This document shows, one piece after another, positions 53,873 to 63,191 of a stretch of 64,000 nt of DNA. The notes under the pieces are model-generated. The model was given only the letters and a program-made list of their open reading frames with translations. It searched no databases and was not told the DNA's origin. Position 1 is the first letter of the stretch; each line of letters begins with the position of its first letter. The translations under genes and the position numbers were made by a program. Source of the stretch: Phycisphaerae bacterium (lineage in GTDB: Bacteria > Planctomycetota > Phycisphaerae > UBA1845). The stretch is taken from NCBI GenBank assembly GCA_029260015.1, contig JAJDEB010000036.1, forward strand, positions 778,554 to 842,553, given 5' to 3'.

Positions 53873-54796
53873 TCAACTATTCTCGGCGCGTGCCGTTCGT
53901 GTTTTCTCGAATACTTCGGTCGCATTGTAACTCGACCGGACAAAGGGGCCCGACGCAACACTCAAGAAACCCATGCCTTCCGCCACAAGCTTCAACTGAT
54001 CGAACTCGACGGGCGAATAGAATTTCTCAACGGGAACGTGCATCGGCGTATTGGTCGGTTGAAGATATTGACCGATCGTCAGCACGTCGCAATCAACTTC
54101 GCGAAGGTCTTCAAATGTCTGGTGCAATTCTTTAACCGTTTCACCCAAACCAACCATGATCCCCGACTTCGTCAGCGTGGCTGGGTCGATTTGTTTGACG
54201 ACTCGCAAGACTTCCAGCGATCGATGGTACTTACCCTGCGGACGAATCTTCGGCGTGAGACGTTCGACCATTTCGAGATTGTGGTTGTACAAATCCGGCT
54301 TGGCCGCGCAAAGCGTTTCAATACAGTCGCGTCGGGCGTGGAAGTCTGCCGGCAGGACTTCGATCGTCGTCGCGGGCGTCGCCAACCGAATCGCCTCGAC
54401 ACATCGGGCAAAGTGCCCCGAACCCTCATCTTTCAGATCGTCGCGGGCGACGGCTGTGATTACTACATGCGACAGGTTTAGTTTCGCCACTGCAACAGCC
54501 AACCGATCCGGCTCATCGAATTCAACGGGATCGGGCTTTGACGTGTCCACGGCGCAGTAATGACATCGCCGGGTACACTTGTCACCAAGAATCATGAACG
54601 TCGCGTGACGCTTCGCCCAGCATTCGGTGAGATTTGGACAGCGGGCTTCCTGACAAACCGTCGCGACACCGCTCTCTTCAACAATGCGCCGAGTGCTCAT
54701 GAAGTCATCGCGGCCGGGTAGCGGACGCTTCAACCAGCTTGGCAAACGCCGGCGACGCTCTTCAGGTCGGCCAGTGATGACGGGAAGTTCGATCAT
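53873..54796 (-). CDS. lipA: Lipoyl synthase
   Basis: Radical SAM enzyme inserting two sulfurs into octanoyl chains on lipoyl domains. The auxiliary cluster motif is CQEARCPNLTEC (three Cys) and the radical SAM motif is CTRRCHYC. AVDTSKPDPVEFDEP, THNLEMVERLTP-type NHNLEMVERLTP, and KSGIMVGLGE are family signatures. 307 aa. First gene of lipA-tmk-holB, whose overlaps suggest one transcript. Confidence 0.96.
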   Translation of the reverse strand: MIELPVITGRPEERRRRLPSWLKRPLPGRDDFMSTRRIVEESGVATVCQEARCPNLTECWAKRHATFMILGDKCTRRCHYCAVDTSKPDPVEFDEPDRLAVAVAKLNLSHVVITAVARDDLKDEGSGHFARCVEAIRLATPATTIEVLPADFHARRDCIETLCAAKPDLYNHNLEMVERLTPKIRPQGKYHRSLEVLRVVKQIDPATLTKSGIMVGLGETVKELHQTFEDLREVDCDVLTIGQYLQPTNTPMHVPVEKFYSPVEFDQLKLVAEGMGFLSVASGPFVRSSYNATEVFEKTRTARAENS

Positions 54797-55098
54797 GAAA
54801 TCACGCGATTCAGCAGAAGGTGAAGCCGTTCAAAATCATGCGCCGTAGGGTGGGCCGTGCCCACCAATTTGTGCGCCTTGCTGACGACGGTGGGCACGGC
54901 CTACCCTACCAACGACGCCATTGATCTTAAAACAAACCAAGGTCAAACATGGCTACAGCGGCCACGAAGGATGATAGGTTTGCAGGGTCTTTTTGCAAGA
55001 CTACCGCAACTTCACAACCGGAATGCGTTTGACGACCATGAAAACGTGGGCTAGGCTTTCATTGACGGCGAACGTTGCGAAAGGCACTAAGAAACAAC
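54797..55098. other. 302-bp divergent intergenic region with a REP pair
   Basis: Between lipA (minus) and the universal stress protein gene (plus). Positions 54845-54909 are a REP pair (separate entry). The rest should contain both promoters; no ORF is convincing. Confidence 0.45.
54845..54909 (-). repeat. REP pair, GTGGGC family, minus orientation (65 bp)
   Basis: GTAGGGTGGGCCGTGCCCAC at the left; the right arm is the inverted copy with one change (GGCCTACCCTAC for GGCCCACCCTAC). The spacer is the most diverged of the family but keeps CGACGG at its element-left end (read in reverse, CCGTCG). Here the element lies 5' of two divergent genes rather than at a gene end. Confidence 0.88.
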
Positions 55099-55572
55099 AT
55101 GGCCATCAAACTCAACAAGATCCTTTACCCTACCGACTTCTCCGAACTCTCCGTCCTCGCCCTGCGCTATGCCCGCGAGTTTGCAGAGCAGTTTTCGGCA
55201 CAGCTTTATTGCCTCCATGTGGTCGATGAAGCGCAGCAATACTGGTCGGCAGTCGGTCCGGAAGCCGCCCCCATCTGCCCGCCAGTCGGAGAAATTCTCG
55301 AGTCTGCCAATAAGCAGATGCAGTCTTTCTTCGACGAGCATCTTGTTGGGTTGGAATATCCCGCGATCACGCACGTTTCGACGGGGCGACCCTTCATCGA
55401 GATCATTCGGTACGCGAAAGAAATCACCGCAGACATCATCATCATCGCCACGCATGGCCGCGGCGGCGTCATGCACGCCCTCATGGGCAGCACGGCGGAG
55501 AAAATCGTTCGCAAAGCCCCCTGCCCCGTCCTGACCGTCCGCAGCGGCGAGCATGAATTCGTCTTGCCATGA
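55099..55572 (+). CDS. Universal stress protein (UspA family)
   Basis: Single Usp domain of 157 aa. It begins MAIKLNKILYPTDFSELS, and the ATP-binding signature is ATHGRGGVMHALMGSTAEKIVRKAPCPVLTVR (G-x2-G-x9-GS/T). Such proteins bind ATP and act in stress signalling, with no single known reaction. The ATG 55099 is preferred over an upstream TTG. The stop overlaps the next gene (ATGA), which ties it to the sulfur-transfer cluster. Confidence 0.9.
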   Translation: MAIKLNKILYPTDFSELSVLALRYAREFAEQFSAQLYCLHVVDEAQQYWSAVGPEAAPICPPVGEILESANKQMQSFFDEHLVGLEYPAITHVSTGRPFIEIIRYAKEITADIIIIATHGRGGVMHALMGSTAEKIVRKAPCPVLTVRSGEHEFVLP

Positions 55573-56627
55573 CGACGTCCGAGCCATCGCCCAACGACCG
55601 TTATTCGCGCCAGATTCTGTTTGAACCGATCGGGGCAGAAGGGCAAGCGAAGTTAGCCGCCGGACGCGTCCTGTTGGTCGGTTGCGGCGCATTGGGCACG
55701 GTGCTGGCCAGCACCCTGGCACGGGCGGGTGTCGGGCATCTTCGCATCTGCGATCGCGACTACATCGAATTGAACAACTTGCAGCGGCAGGTTCTTTTTG
55801 ACGAAGACGACATCGCGCAGAACGTCCCCAAAGCCATCGCAGCGGCCAACAAACTTTCGCGCGTCAATTCGTCGATCACCGTTGAGCCGGTTGTCACCGA
55901 CGTCAACTTCAAAAACATCGCCCATCTGGCAGAGGGTTGCGATGTAATTCTTGACGGTACAGACAATTTTGAAACGCGCTATCTCATCAACGACTATTGC
56001 GTCGATCGCGGAATGCCTTGGGTTTATGGCGCCGTCATTGGCGCAACGGGATTGGTCATGCCCATCATCCCCGGTGAAACACCCTGCCTCCGCTGCGTGT
56101 TCGAGAACGCACCTCCACCCGAGATGAGTCCGACGTGCGACACGGCTGGCGTTATCGGACCGGCTGTCAACATCGTTGCATCCATGCAATCGGTCGAAAC
56201 GTTCAAACTCTTGATGGGCAAGCGCGACGACGTTGTTCGCAAACTACTCAGCATCGACGTATGGTCAGGACGCGTGGTGCAACTCGCAGTTGCGAAATCA
56301 GAAGGCGAGAATGCGTGCATCTGTTGCAGTCAGCGCCGATTTGAGTATTTGCGGGGAGAAGTGGGCTCGCTCACAACAACGCTTTGTGGGCGGAATGCTG
56401 TTCAGATTCAATCGCAATCAACGCGTGATGGCGGTGCCGATCTAGCAGCGATCGCGCGAAAGTTGGCGATGGTGACGCGCGAAGAAGTCAAACAAAGTGA
56501 ATACCTGGTCCGTGCGCAAGTTGAAGGCTATGAGTTGACTGTTTTCAAAGATGGACGCACGATCATCAAGGGCACAAAAAACCCTGACGAAGCCCGCAGC
56601 GTTCATGCAAAGTACATCGGTTCATAA
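55569..56627 (+). CDS. ThiF/MoeB-type adenylyltransferase
   Basis: E1-like enzyme that adenylates the C-terminus of ubiquitin-like sulfur carriers (ThiS, MoaD or CysO). The Rossmann loop is VGCGALG (residues 37-43), with RDYIELNNLQRQVLF and VILDGTDNFETRYLIND. Zinc cysteines are Cys173 and Cys176 (CLRC) plus CICC near residue 248. Cys190 (PTCDTAGV) is the likely catalytic Cys. The C-terminus after CGRNAVQI is a ThiF-cluster tail of about 90 residues, not a rhodanese domain. 352 aa. It is translationally coupled to the Usp gene and precedes the JAMM and cysteine synthase genes. Confidence 0.9.
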   Translation: MTTSEPSPNDRYSRQILFEPIGAEGQAKLAAGRVLLVGCGALGTVLASTLARAGVGHLRICDRDYIELNNLQRQVLFDEDDIAQNVPKAIAAANKLSRVNSSITVEPVVTDVNFKNIAHLAEGCDVILDGTDNFETRYLINDYCVDRGMPWVYGAVIGATGLVMPIIPGETPCLRCVFENAPPPEMSPTCDTAGVIGPAVNIVASMQSVETFKLLMGKRDDVVRKLLSIDVWSGRVVQLAVAKSEGENACICCSQRRFEYLRGEVGSLTTTLCGRNAVQIQSQSTRDGGADLAAIARKLAMVTREEVKQSEYLVRAQVEGYELTVFKDGRTIIKGTKNPDEARSVHAKYIGS

Positions 56628-56648
56628 ACAGCGCGAACGCTGTGCCTT

Positions 56649-56810
56649 TTAGCCGCAGCCGCCCAATCGAAATGGCAGCAAGAAAATGTTGTTGAGAAAC
56701 CCGGTCGCAAAACTGAATTCCAGCGGACCGGCAAGGGCCATCGCACAATCGGCGACGAGGCCAACACTCAGCACGAACACAACCGTTTGAAGAAATCTTT
56801 TTCGTTTCAT
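56649..56810 (-). CDS. Possible small exported or membrane protein (53 aa)
   Basis: On the minus strand, ATG 56810 opens a 53-residue frame starting MKRKRFLQTVVFVLSVGLVA, with a typical signal-peptide or anchor shape, then a second hydrophobic segment (FATGFLNNIFLLPF). Small proteins of this design occur in planctomycetes. No good ribosome-binding site is seen, and it is opposite to the surrounding genes. Unknown function, and may not be a gene. Confidence 0.4.
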   Translation of the reverse strand: MKRKRFLQTVVFVLSVGLVADCAMALAGPLEFSFATGFLNNIFLLPFRLGGCG

Positions 56811-56829
56811 CAGAGGGCGGTCACTTTCC

Positions 56830-57393
56830 ATGATCGAGGCTTTGAATCAAGTTTCCAGTCTATCCGTTCATATCGGCAAAGGCATCCTTGAAGGAATAGT
56901 CGAGCGAGCCAAACGGGATTGGCCGCTGGAAACCTGCGGATTGCTGTTGGGCTGGCGCGCGGCAACTGAGGCGAATGTCGCTGCATATGTACCGGCAATA
57001 AACATCGCGCCCAAACCGAGCGTTTCTTACGAGATCGATCCGCACACCGTATTGAGGCAGATTAGCACTGATTCGACCGCTAAAGAAGCCGATCAAAATC
57101 CACGGCTGATTGGTTTTTACCACTCCCACCCATCAGGGTCAGCCGATCCGTCACCGCGCGATCTCGCGGAAGCCTGGCCCGACATGCTCCATCTCATCGT
57201 TCGCTCTAAATCAAACCGAATCCGTTTCAATATTTTTTGGCACAACTCCGGCACCCTTTACGCCACAGAAGTAGACCGGCCGCGTTCGACCGACCCCGCA
57301 TTGACACGATTTTCGCAGGGGTCTACGATCACGGTGCTTCATCGCAAAGGCGGGGCCGGACTGACGAAGTATCAAGAAAATCAAGCAGACTAG
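56830..57393 (+). CDS. JAMM/MPN-domain metalloprotease (Mec+-like)
   Basis: Zn peptidase of the JAB1/MPN fold. The JAMM motif is complete: Glu34, then His98-Ser-His100-Pro-x-Gly...Asp111. In mycobacteria the related Mec+ cuts a cysteine residue off the sulfur carrier CysO after CysM has added it. Here the gene stands between the ThiF-type enzyme and cysteine synthase, the same logic. The C-terminus (residues 150-187) is basic and probably unstructured. 187 aa. Confidence 0.88.
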   Translation: MIEALNQVSSLSVHIGKGILEGIVERAKRDWPLETCGLLLGWRAATEANVAAYVPAINIAPKPSVSYEIDPHTVLRQISTDSTAKEADQNPRLIGFYHSHPSGSADPSPRDLAEAWPDMLHLIVRSKSNRIRFNIFWHNSGTLYATEVDRPRSTDPALTRFSQGSTITVLHRKGGAGLTKYQENQAD

Positions 57394-57415
57394 CAAGAAC
57401 AAGGGAGTATGTAGC

Positions 57416-58363
57416 ATGGCCAACCGATTTGAATCAGCGGTCGAGAGCATCGGGAATACACCGATGATCCGGATCCAGCGCATGATCGACGCACCCGCAA
57501 AGGTGTACGCAAAACTCGAATACCGCAATCCATTGGCCAGCGTAAAGGATCGAATCGGTTGGTCGATGATCGAAGCCGGCGAGAAAGCGGGCAAGATCAA
57601 CAAGGACACTATCGTCGTCGAACCCACCAGCGGTAACACCGGGATCGGTCTGGCCTTCGTCTGTGCGGCGAAGGGAATCAAACTGCGATTGACGATGCCC
57701 GAAAGTATGTCGCTCGAACGACGTCGCGTGCTGCGGCAATTGGGGGCTGAATTGATCTTGACCCCTGCCGCCGATGGTATGCCGGGCGCGATTCGTGCGG
57801 CAGAACAACTGCTCGCCGAGTCACCGAACTCATTCCTACCGCAACAGTTTAGCAATCCAGCCAACCCTGAGGTACATCGCAAGACGACGGCTGAGGAAAT
57901 CTGGAACGACACCGAAAGCGAAGCTGATATTCTCGTCGCCGGTGTCGGCACGGGTGGAACGATCACCGGCGTCGGTGAAACGCTCAAGGGTCGAAAGAAC
58001 TCATTCCTCTGCATCGCCGTCGAACCGGAGGCATCACCGGTCATCACCCAAGCCATGAACAAAGAAAAACTTCAACCGGGCAAGCACAAGATTCAAGGCA
58101 TTGGGGCTGGCTTCATTCCTGAAAATCTGAATCTCGACATTGTCGATGGCGTCGAGTGCGTGTCTGACGACGACTCCTTTGCATGGGCGAGGCGTGCTGC
58201 TCGTGAAGAGGGAATTCTCTGCGGCATTTCATCGGGTGCGGCGCTGTGTGCGGCCAACCGTGTGGCCAGCCTTCCGGAAAATAGCGGCAAAACGATCGTT
58301 GTCATCCTCGCCAGCGCGGGTGAACGCTACGTTTCGTCGCCGTTGTTTGAAGGTACGGAGTGA
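57416..58363 (+). CDS. Cysteine synthase (CysK/CysM type)
   Basis: PLP enzyme making cysteine from O-acetylserine or O-phosphoserine with a sulfide source. The PLP lysine is Lys44 ([12 protein letters not shown]). Also seen are [12 protein letters not shown] (residues 70-81), [11 protein letters not shown], and GISSGAAL. The [20 protein letters not shown] stretch is standard. 315 aa. It starts 22 nt after the JAMM gene, with AAGGGAG upstream. Its last 37 nt overlap the end of the convergent ABC permease gene. Which sulfide donor it uses cannot be decided by sequence alone. Confidence 0.94.
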   Translation: MANRFESAVESIGNTPMIRIQRMIDAPAKVYAKLEYRNPLASVKDRIGWSMIEAGEKAGKINKDTIVVEPTSGNTGIGLAFVCAAKGIKLRLTMPESMSLERRRVLRQLGAELILTPAADGMPGAIRAAEQLLAESPNSFLPQQFSNPANPEVHRKTTAEEIWNDTESEADILVAGVGTGGTITGVGETLKGRKNSFLCIAVEPEASPVITQAMNKEKLQPGKHKIQGIGAGFIPENLNLDIVDGVECVSDDDSFAWARRAAREEGILCGISSGAALCAANRVASLPENSGKTIVVILASAGERYVSSPLFEGTE

Positions 58364-59868
58364 GTATCGGTATCGCTGACGATTGGTACGTCCCGTCCGA
58401 TGGCGTCTAATTCAAAGCGATCTTCGCGCTTGCGCCGAAACGATCGTTCGACCCAATATCCAACCACCACGACTGCGATGGCAATTCCGAGTTGCACAAC
58501 GATTCCAATTTGAAAATAGGAATCCGGAAACCACCAAGTGGATATCAGCGTACCGATCGGCGAAAGATAAAACAGCACACCCATGCGCGTGCTTTGGGGG
58601 GCAAAGTCGCGGGACAACTCAACGCCCATCCAGACGGCTGCTATGATTGCGGGGAGCACCCAATACGCGATGATCTTCGTCCAGGTTGACGTCGTAGAAC
58701 CCTTGCGGAAGGCGCCGCACCGAAACGCGCCGAAGTACAGCAAAGTCGAGGCAACCAACACCAACCATAAATCGTTGAATTTCTGATTCCAATTCATGTA
58801 TGCGTAGGTGATCACCCACATCAGCATTAACGCAATTAGCAATGCAGCGATCGCACTCGGCCAAATCTTGGATTTGAGCCGCCCCATCGGCTCTCGCGAT
58901 TGCAAAACCTCGCTCCGAAATGACTGTGCGGCGGCAGCTATTGGCAATCCAATCGCAACCATCGACAACGTCGCTACAATCATCCCCATCAATGGAAGCG
59001 TCTTCTCGCCGATGATCCTTGACCCGGCATGAAGCACGTCCTTGTTCAGAAAGCTTCCTCCTGCACACATTGCCCAAAGCCCGATTAGAATTACGGCACC
59101 GCGCGCACTGAGCGCAGATGATTCCGGACGCCGAAATCGCCTCACTGCCGCCCAAAACCAAAAGAGTGTCATCACCACTGACGCGAACAATCCGATCGCG
59201 AGGGAATTCTGCGCCGGATACGCGCCGCGCATGATGCCCATACTCGACACAGCCGGATGTAACCCCAAAAAAAGCGACGTGCCGGGCGCACACTGCAATG
59301 CTTCGTTAATTCGACCCATGAAGAAAAACGCCACATACGCAGCAATGATGGCGCCGTTGGGTTTCTTGGGCCCAACCCCGAGAAACACCTGCAGCGACCA
59401 TGCCGTCATCACCGAGATGAGCAACACCGCATTTCCAAACATCCAATCGCCCGAACCGCCCAGGCCATACGCGTTAATCACAACCCAGCCGACCACCACA
59501 CCGATGAGCCACGCAATCAAAGTCGCAATCACCGGACCGAACAGGTAACCGGCGACAACGGACGTAGCTCGCATCGGTGCAATTCTGATGGACTCGATCA
59601 TCACCGTTGTATGATCGCGGATCATCGCCTTGGCCCGCGCCGGCATGCCCGACGCAAAAAGGACCAGTATCTGGACGTACGGGAGCGTCTTGATGATCCA
59701 AATCGCCGCCTCTCTTTCGGTCTTGAATTCCTGCCACTTCAACGCAACAGCGCATACCACAACCAACAGCAGCGCGTAAAACGCCGACGTCCAAAACAAA
59801 CGACGCCAACCACCTTGCAGCGCAAGTTGACCAGACCACATCGGATTGCCCAGCACCAAATACTGCAT
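58327..59868 (-). CDS. ABC-2 type transporter membrane protein
   Basis: 513 aa with about 12 hydrophobic segments, encoded directly after an ABC ATPase with a start/stop overlap (TGATG). The N-terminus ([31 protein letters not shown]) and the [23 protein letters not shown] segment are like ABC-2 permeases of the large, single-polypeptide type. The C-terminus is basic then acidic ([21 protein letters not shown]). The substrate is unknown. The 3' end overlaps the cysteine synthase gene on the other strand by 37 nt. Confidence 0.85.
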   Translation of the reverse strand: MQYLVLGNPMWSGQLALQGGWRRLFWTSAFYALLLVVVCAVALKWQEFKTEREAAIWIIKTLPYVQILVLFASGMPARAKAMIRDHTTVMIESIRIAPMRATSVVAGYLFGPVIATLIAWLIGVVVGWVVINAYGLGGSGDWMFGNAVLLISVMTAWSLQVFLGVGPKKPNGAIIAAYVAFFFMGRINEALQCAPGTSLFLGLHPAVSSMGIMRGAYPAQNSLAIGLFASVVMTLFWFWAAVRRFRRPESSALSARGAVILIGLWAMCAGGSFLNKDVLHAGSRIIGEKTLPLMGMIVATLSMVAIGLPIAAAAQSFRSEVLQSREPMGRLKSKIWPSAIAALLIALMLMWVITYAYMNWNQKFNDLWLVLVASTLLYFGAFRCGAFRKGSTTSTWTKIIAYWVLPAIIAAVWMGVELSRDFAPQSTRMGVLFYLSPIGTLISTWWFPDSYFQIGIVVQLGIAIAVVVVGYWVERSFRRKREDRFELDAIGRDVPIVSDTDTHSVPSNNGDET

Positions 59869-60800
59869 CAGTCCACCTGTCGAACACCGGTTTTTAGGTA
59901 CACTTCTTCGAGGCTATCTTTGATCTTCGTAAACGACACGACTGCCAGCCGCATCTCCACGAGATTTCGCAACAACACCGCCGCCGCTTCTTCGCCGATG
60001 TCATACTGAACCACATACTCGCTGCCTCGCTTGAGAATATGTGAGACGCCTTCGACGGCCATCAGCGCCTGAGTATGATCCGCGTCACCACCAATCTTCA
60101 TCTTGTAATTGCAGCGACCCGTATCTTCGTGAGACAACTCATCGACGTGCGAATATCGCAGAATACCGCCGCGCTCGATGATGGCGATGTGCGTGCAGAA
60201 CTCTTCGAGGTCGGCAAGGATGTGTGACGAAACGATGACGGCTTTCCCCTGGGCTGCCAGACTGGCGATGACCTGCCGCAGTTGAATTCGACCAGCCGGG
60301 TCGAGTCCGCTGGATGGCTCATCGAGCAACACCACCGCCGGACTTGGAAGGAGCGTCTGTGCGATGGTAATTCGCTGCCGCATCCCGCGCGACAGGCTTG
60401 AGACCTTTTCCTCGCGTTTGTCTTCCAGCCAAACCTGATCAAGCCAATAGTCAATTCGTTCTTCGGCTTCGGTTCCGTGGATGCCATTGAGGTCGGCGAT
60501 GAAGCAAAGGAATTGTTCAACTGTCATTTCTTCATAAGCGGGCGGTGAGTCCGCAGCAAATCCGACTTGGCCACGCACCCGATGCGATTCGTCGCGGACA
60601 TCGTACCCCAAAATCTTCGCCGATCCTGAAGTCGGAGATTGCAAGCCAGCCAACACGCGAAGGAGCGTCGTCTTGCCCGCGCCGTTGGGGCCAATCAACC
60701 CCAGCAAATCGCCTGCCGACATGGTGAAATTCACATCGTCAACTGCAATCAGCTTGCCGAACTCAACCCGGATGTCATTGGCTTCAACAAGTAGTGACAT
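59868..60800 (-). CDS. ABC transporter ATP-binding protein
   Basis: NatA/CcmA-like ATPase. Walker A GPNGAGKTTLLRVL, signature LSRGMRQRITIAQTL, Walker B AVVLLDEPSSGLD, and H-loop SSHILADLEEF are present. The C-terminal 90 residues are a variable regulatory tail. 310 aa. It starts with MSLLVEANDIRVEFGKLIAVDDVNF. First gene of a two-gene exporter operon. Confidence 0.93.
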   Translation of the reverse strand: MSLLVEANDIRVEFGKLIAVDDVNFTMSAGDLLGLIGPNGAGKTTLLRVLAGLQSPTSGSAKILGYDVRDESHRVRGQVGFAADSPPAYEEMTVEQFLCFIADLNGIHGTEAEERIDYWLDQVWLEDKREEKVSSLSRGMRQRITIAQTLLPSPAVVLLDEPSSGLDPAGRIQLRQVIASLAAQGKAVIVSSHILADLEEFCTHIAIIERGGILRYSHVDELSHEDTGRCNYKMKIGGDADHTQALMAVEGVSHILKRGSEYVVQYDIGEEAAAVLLRNLVEMRLAVVSFTKIKDSLEEVYLKTGVRQVD

Positions 60801-61038
60801 GCATTTGCCTGCGATTCCTGACGATAAGACCGCGAACCGATGGGACGCAGTTATACCCTACTGATTTCGTTTTGGCACGCCTATCAGACACCGCAGGAGA
60901 ATTCCGACAATCCATGAACTGTTCATACATTTCGGTCGGCTGGGAATTGGAGTCGCGGCGCGATGACGGTTACAATGGCTGCTCGAAGTTTCATCTGAAA
61001 TGCATACGAGCACCTCAAACGCGCGGAGAATATAATTG

Positions 61039-63099
61039 ATGTTTCTGAATTCCAAACAGACAAAAATTCTTTGCATCACTGCTGTCATTGTGGGGACAAC
61101 CATGAGTGCGACGCCGTCTTTAGGAGAACCGCATCCGTTTTCGATCCACGACATGCTGGCGATGGAGCGCATCGGTGGCATCAATGTTTCACCAGACGCA
61201 AAGCGCGTGGCCTTTACCCGCCGCGTGACCGACGTCGAAGCCAATAAATCGCACACCGACATCTGGCTCGTCAATGTCGATGGCAGCGGCATGCGTCGCC
61301 TGACCTCGCACGAATCGAGCAGCAGCAGTCCGAAATGGTCGTCCGATGGGACTACGATTTTCTTTCTCACGTCTCGCAAGGAATCGTCGCAGGTCTGGCG
61401 GATTGCCGTCGATGGCGGTGAGGCTGTCCAGGTGACTGACCTCCCGCTCGATGTATCCGGGTTCGCCGTGTCGCCTGATGCAACCCACTTGGCTGTCAGC
61501 ATGGACGTCTATCCCGATTCCGACTCGCCAGCTGACACCAAAAAACGCCTCGACGAAAAAAGCGAAAGTAAATCGACGGGGATGATTTACGACCAACTGT
61601 TCATCCGCCATTGGGATCATTGGAAAGATGGCCGGCGGTCGCATGTGTTTGTTGTTCCGGTCAAAGGTGGCGACCCGGTCGATGTAATGAAAGGGATGGA
61701 TGCAGACTGCCCCGCAAAACCCTTCGGGGGCGATGAAGACTTCACGTTTTCCCCGGATGGCAAGTCGATCGTTTTCTCAGCCCGCGATGCCGGACGAGAG
61801 GAAGCCTGGTCCACCAACTTCGACTTGTTCGTATCGCCGATTGACGGATCGAGCAAACCCAAATCAATCACTACCGACAACCTCGCGTGGGACACGCTCC
61901 CGGTGTTCTCGCCCGATGGCAAGACCCTCGCCTACCTCGCCATGGAAAAACCTGGATATGAATCGGATCGGTTCAGAATTGTGCTCAAGGATTGGGCATC
62001 GGGTCAGAAAAAAAATCTAACCGAAAAATGGGATCGCTCAGCCGGAGGCATCGTTTGGGCGGCTGACGGTGCAACCATCTACACCACCGCAGCCAACCTC
62101 GGACAGCGTTCGCTATTTGGCATCGACACCAACACCGGACAAGTAGCCACCATCCTTCACGAAGGCAACGTTCGCAGCCCCGGAGTCGCGGGCGACAAGA
62201 TCGTCTTCGGTATGGATCACCTGCGGTCACCGGTGGAACTCTACACAGTGTCACCTGATGGCACTGACATCAAGCAAATCAGCAACGTCAACGGAGAAAA
62301 ACTCGCCAACGCTCAGATGGGCGAAGCGGAACAGTTCACGTTCAAAGGTGCCAACGACGACACGGTTTACGCCTACGTCGTCAAGCCAGCCAACTTCGTC
62401 GAAGGCAAGAAATACCCGATCGCATTTCTGATTCATGGCGGACCGCAAGGCTCATTCGGAAACGACTTTCACTACCGGTGGAATCCGCAGGCCTATGCCG
62501 GGGCTGGCTATGCTGCGATTATGGTGGACTTTCACGGTTCGACCGGTTACGGCCAAGACTTCTGCGATTCAATCAATCAGGACTGGGGTGGTAAACCGCT
62601 TGAAGATTTGCAGAAGGGACTCGCGGCTGCATTGGAACGCTACCCCTGGATGGATGACCAGCGCGTTGCGGCGCTCGGCGCGTCTTACGGTGGGTTCATG
62701 ATCAACTGGATCGCCGGTAATTGGCCCGACCGCTTCAAGTGCCTCGTCAATCACGACGGCAACCTCGACGAGCGGATGGCCTACTACGACACCGAAGAGT
62801 TGTGGTTCCCCGAATGGGATCACGGTGGAACCCCGTGGGACAATCCCGAGAACTTCAGCAAACACAATCCGATCGACCACGTCAAGAATTGGAAAACACC
62901 AATGCTGGTGATTCACGGCGCGCTCGACTACCGCGTCGTCGATACGCAAGGGATGTCAACGTTCACTGCATTGCAGCGGAGAGGAATTCCATCGCGATTC
63001 CTGTACTTCCCGGATGAAAACCACTGGGTGCTCAAGCCGGCCAACAGTATCTTGTGGCATGACACCGTCATCGAATGGTTAGATAAGTGGACAAAGTAG
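61039..63099 (+). CDS. S9-family peptidase (prolyl oligopeptidase / DPP-like)
   Basis: Exported serine peptidase. The N-terminus has a signal peptide (LCITAVIVGTTMSATPSLG). Residues about 40-400 are a WD40-like beta-propeller (repeats such as SPDAKRVAFTRR, SPKWSSDGTTIFFLTSR, SPDGKSIVFSARD, SPDGKTLAYLAM). The alpha/beta hydrolase domain has Ser549 in GASYGG, Asp630 in GALDYRV and His662 in DENHW. 686 aa from ATG 61039 (GGAGA upstream). Cuts short peptides, often after Pro or Ala. The TAG stop lies in a REP foot. Confidence 0.93.
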   Translation: MFLNSKQTKILCITAVIVGTTMSATPSLGEPHPFSIHDMLAMERIGGINVSPDAKRVAFTRRVTDVEANKSHTDIWLVNVDGSGMRRLTSHESSSSSPKWSSDGTTIFFLTSRKESSQVWRIAVDGGEAVQVTDLPLDVSGFAVSPDATHLAVSMDVYPDSDSPADTKKRLDEKSESKSTGMIYDQLFIRHWDHWKDGRRSHVFVVPVKGGDPVDVMKGMDADCPAKPFGGDEDFTFSPDGKSIVFSARDAGREEAWSTNFDLFVSPIDGSSKPKSITTDNLAWDTLPVFSPDGKTLAYLAMEKPGYESDRFRIVLKDWASGQKKNLTEKWDRSAGGIVWAADGATIYTTAANLGQRSLFGIDTNTGQVATILHEGNVRSPGVAGDKIVFGMDHLRSPVELYTVSPDGTDIKQISNVNGEKLANAQMGEAEQFTFKGANDDTVYAYVVKPANFVEGKKYPIAFLIHGGPQGSFGNDFHYRWNPQAYAGAGYAAIMVDFHGSTGYGQDFCDSINQDWGGKPLEDLQKGLAAALERYPWMDDQRVAALGASYGGFMINWIAGNWPDRFKCLVNHDGNLDERMAYYDTEELWFPEWDHGGTPWDNPENFSKHNPIDHVKNWKTPMLVIHGALDYRVVDTQGMSTFTALQRRGIPSRFLYFPDENHWVLKPANSILWHDTVIEWLDKWTK

Positions 63100-63160
63100 G
63101 GTGGGCCGTGCCCACCAATCCGTAAATTATGCAAACGACGGTGGGCATGGCCCACCCTAC
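63096..63160 (-). repeat. REP pair, GTGGGC family, minus orientation (65 bp)
   Basis: GTAGGGTGGGCCGTGCCCAC at the left; the right arm is the inverted copy with one change (GCATGG for GCACGG). The spacer holds AATCCGTAAA and CAAACGACGG, the reverse of the GCCGTTTG...TTTACGGATT spacer. The TAG at 63097-63099 is the stop of the S9 peptidase gene. Confidence 0.93.
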
Positions 63161-63191
63161 AAATCATTCGATGCACCTCGGTCGCAATCGC

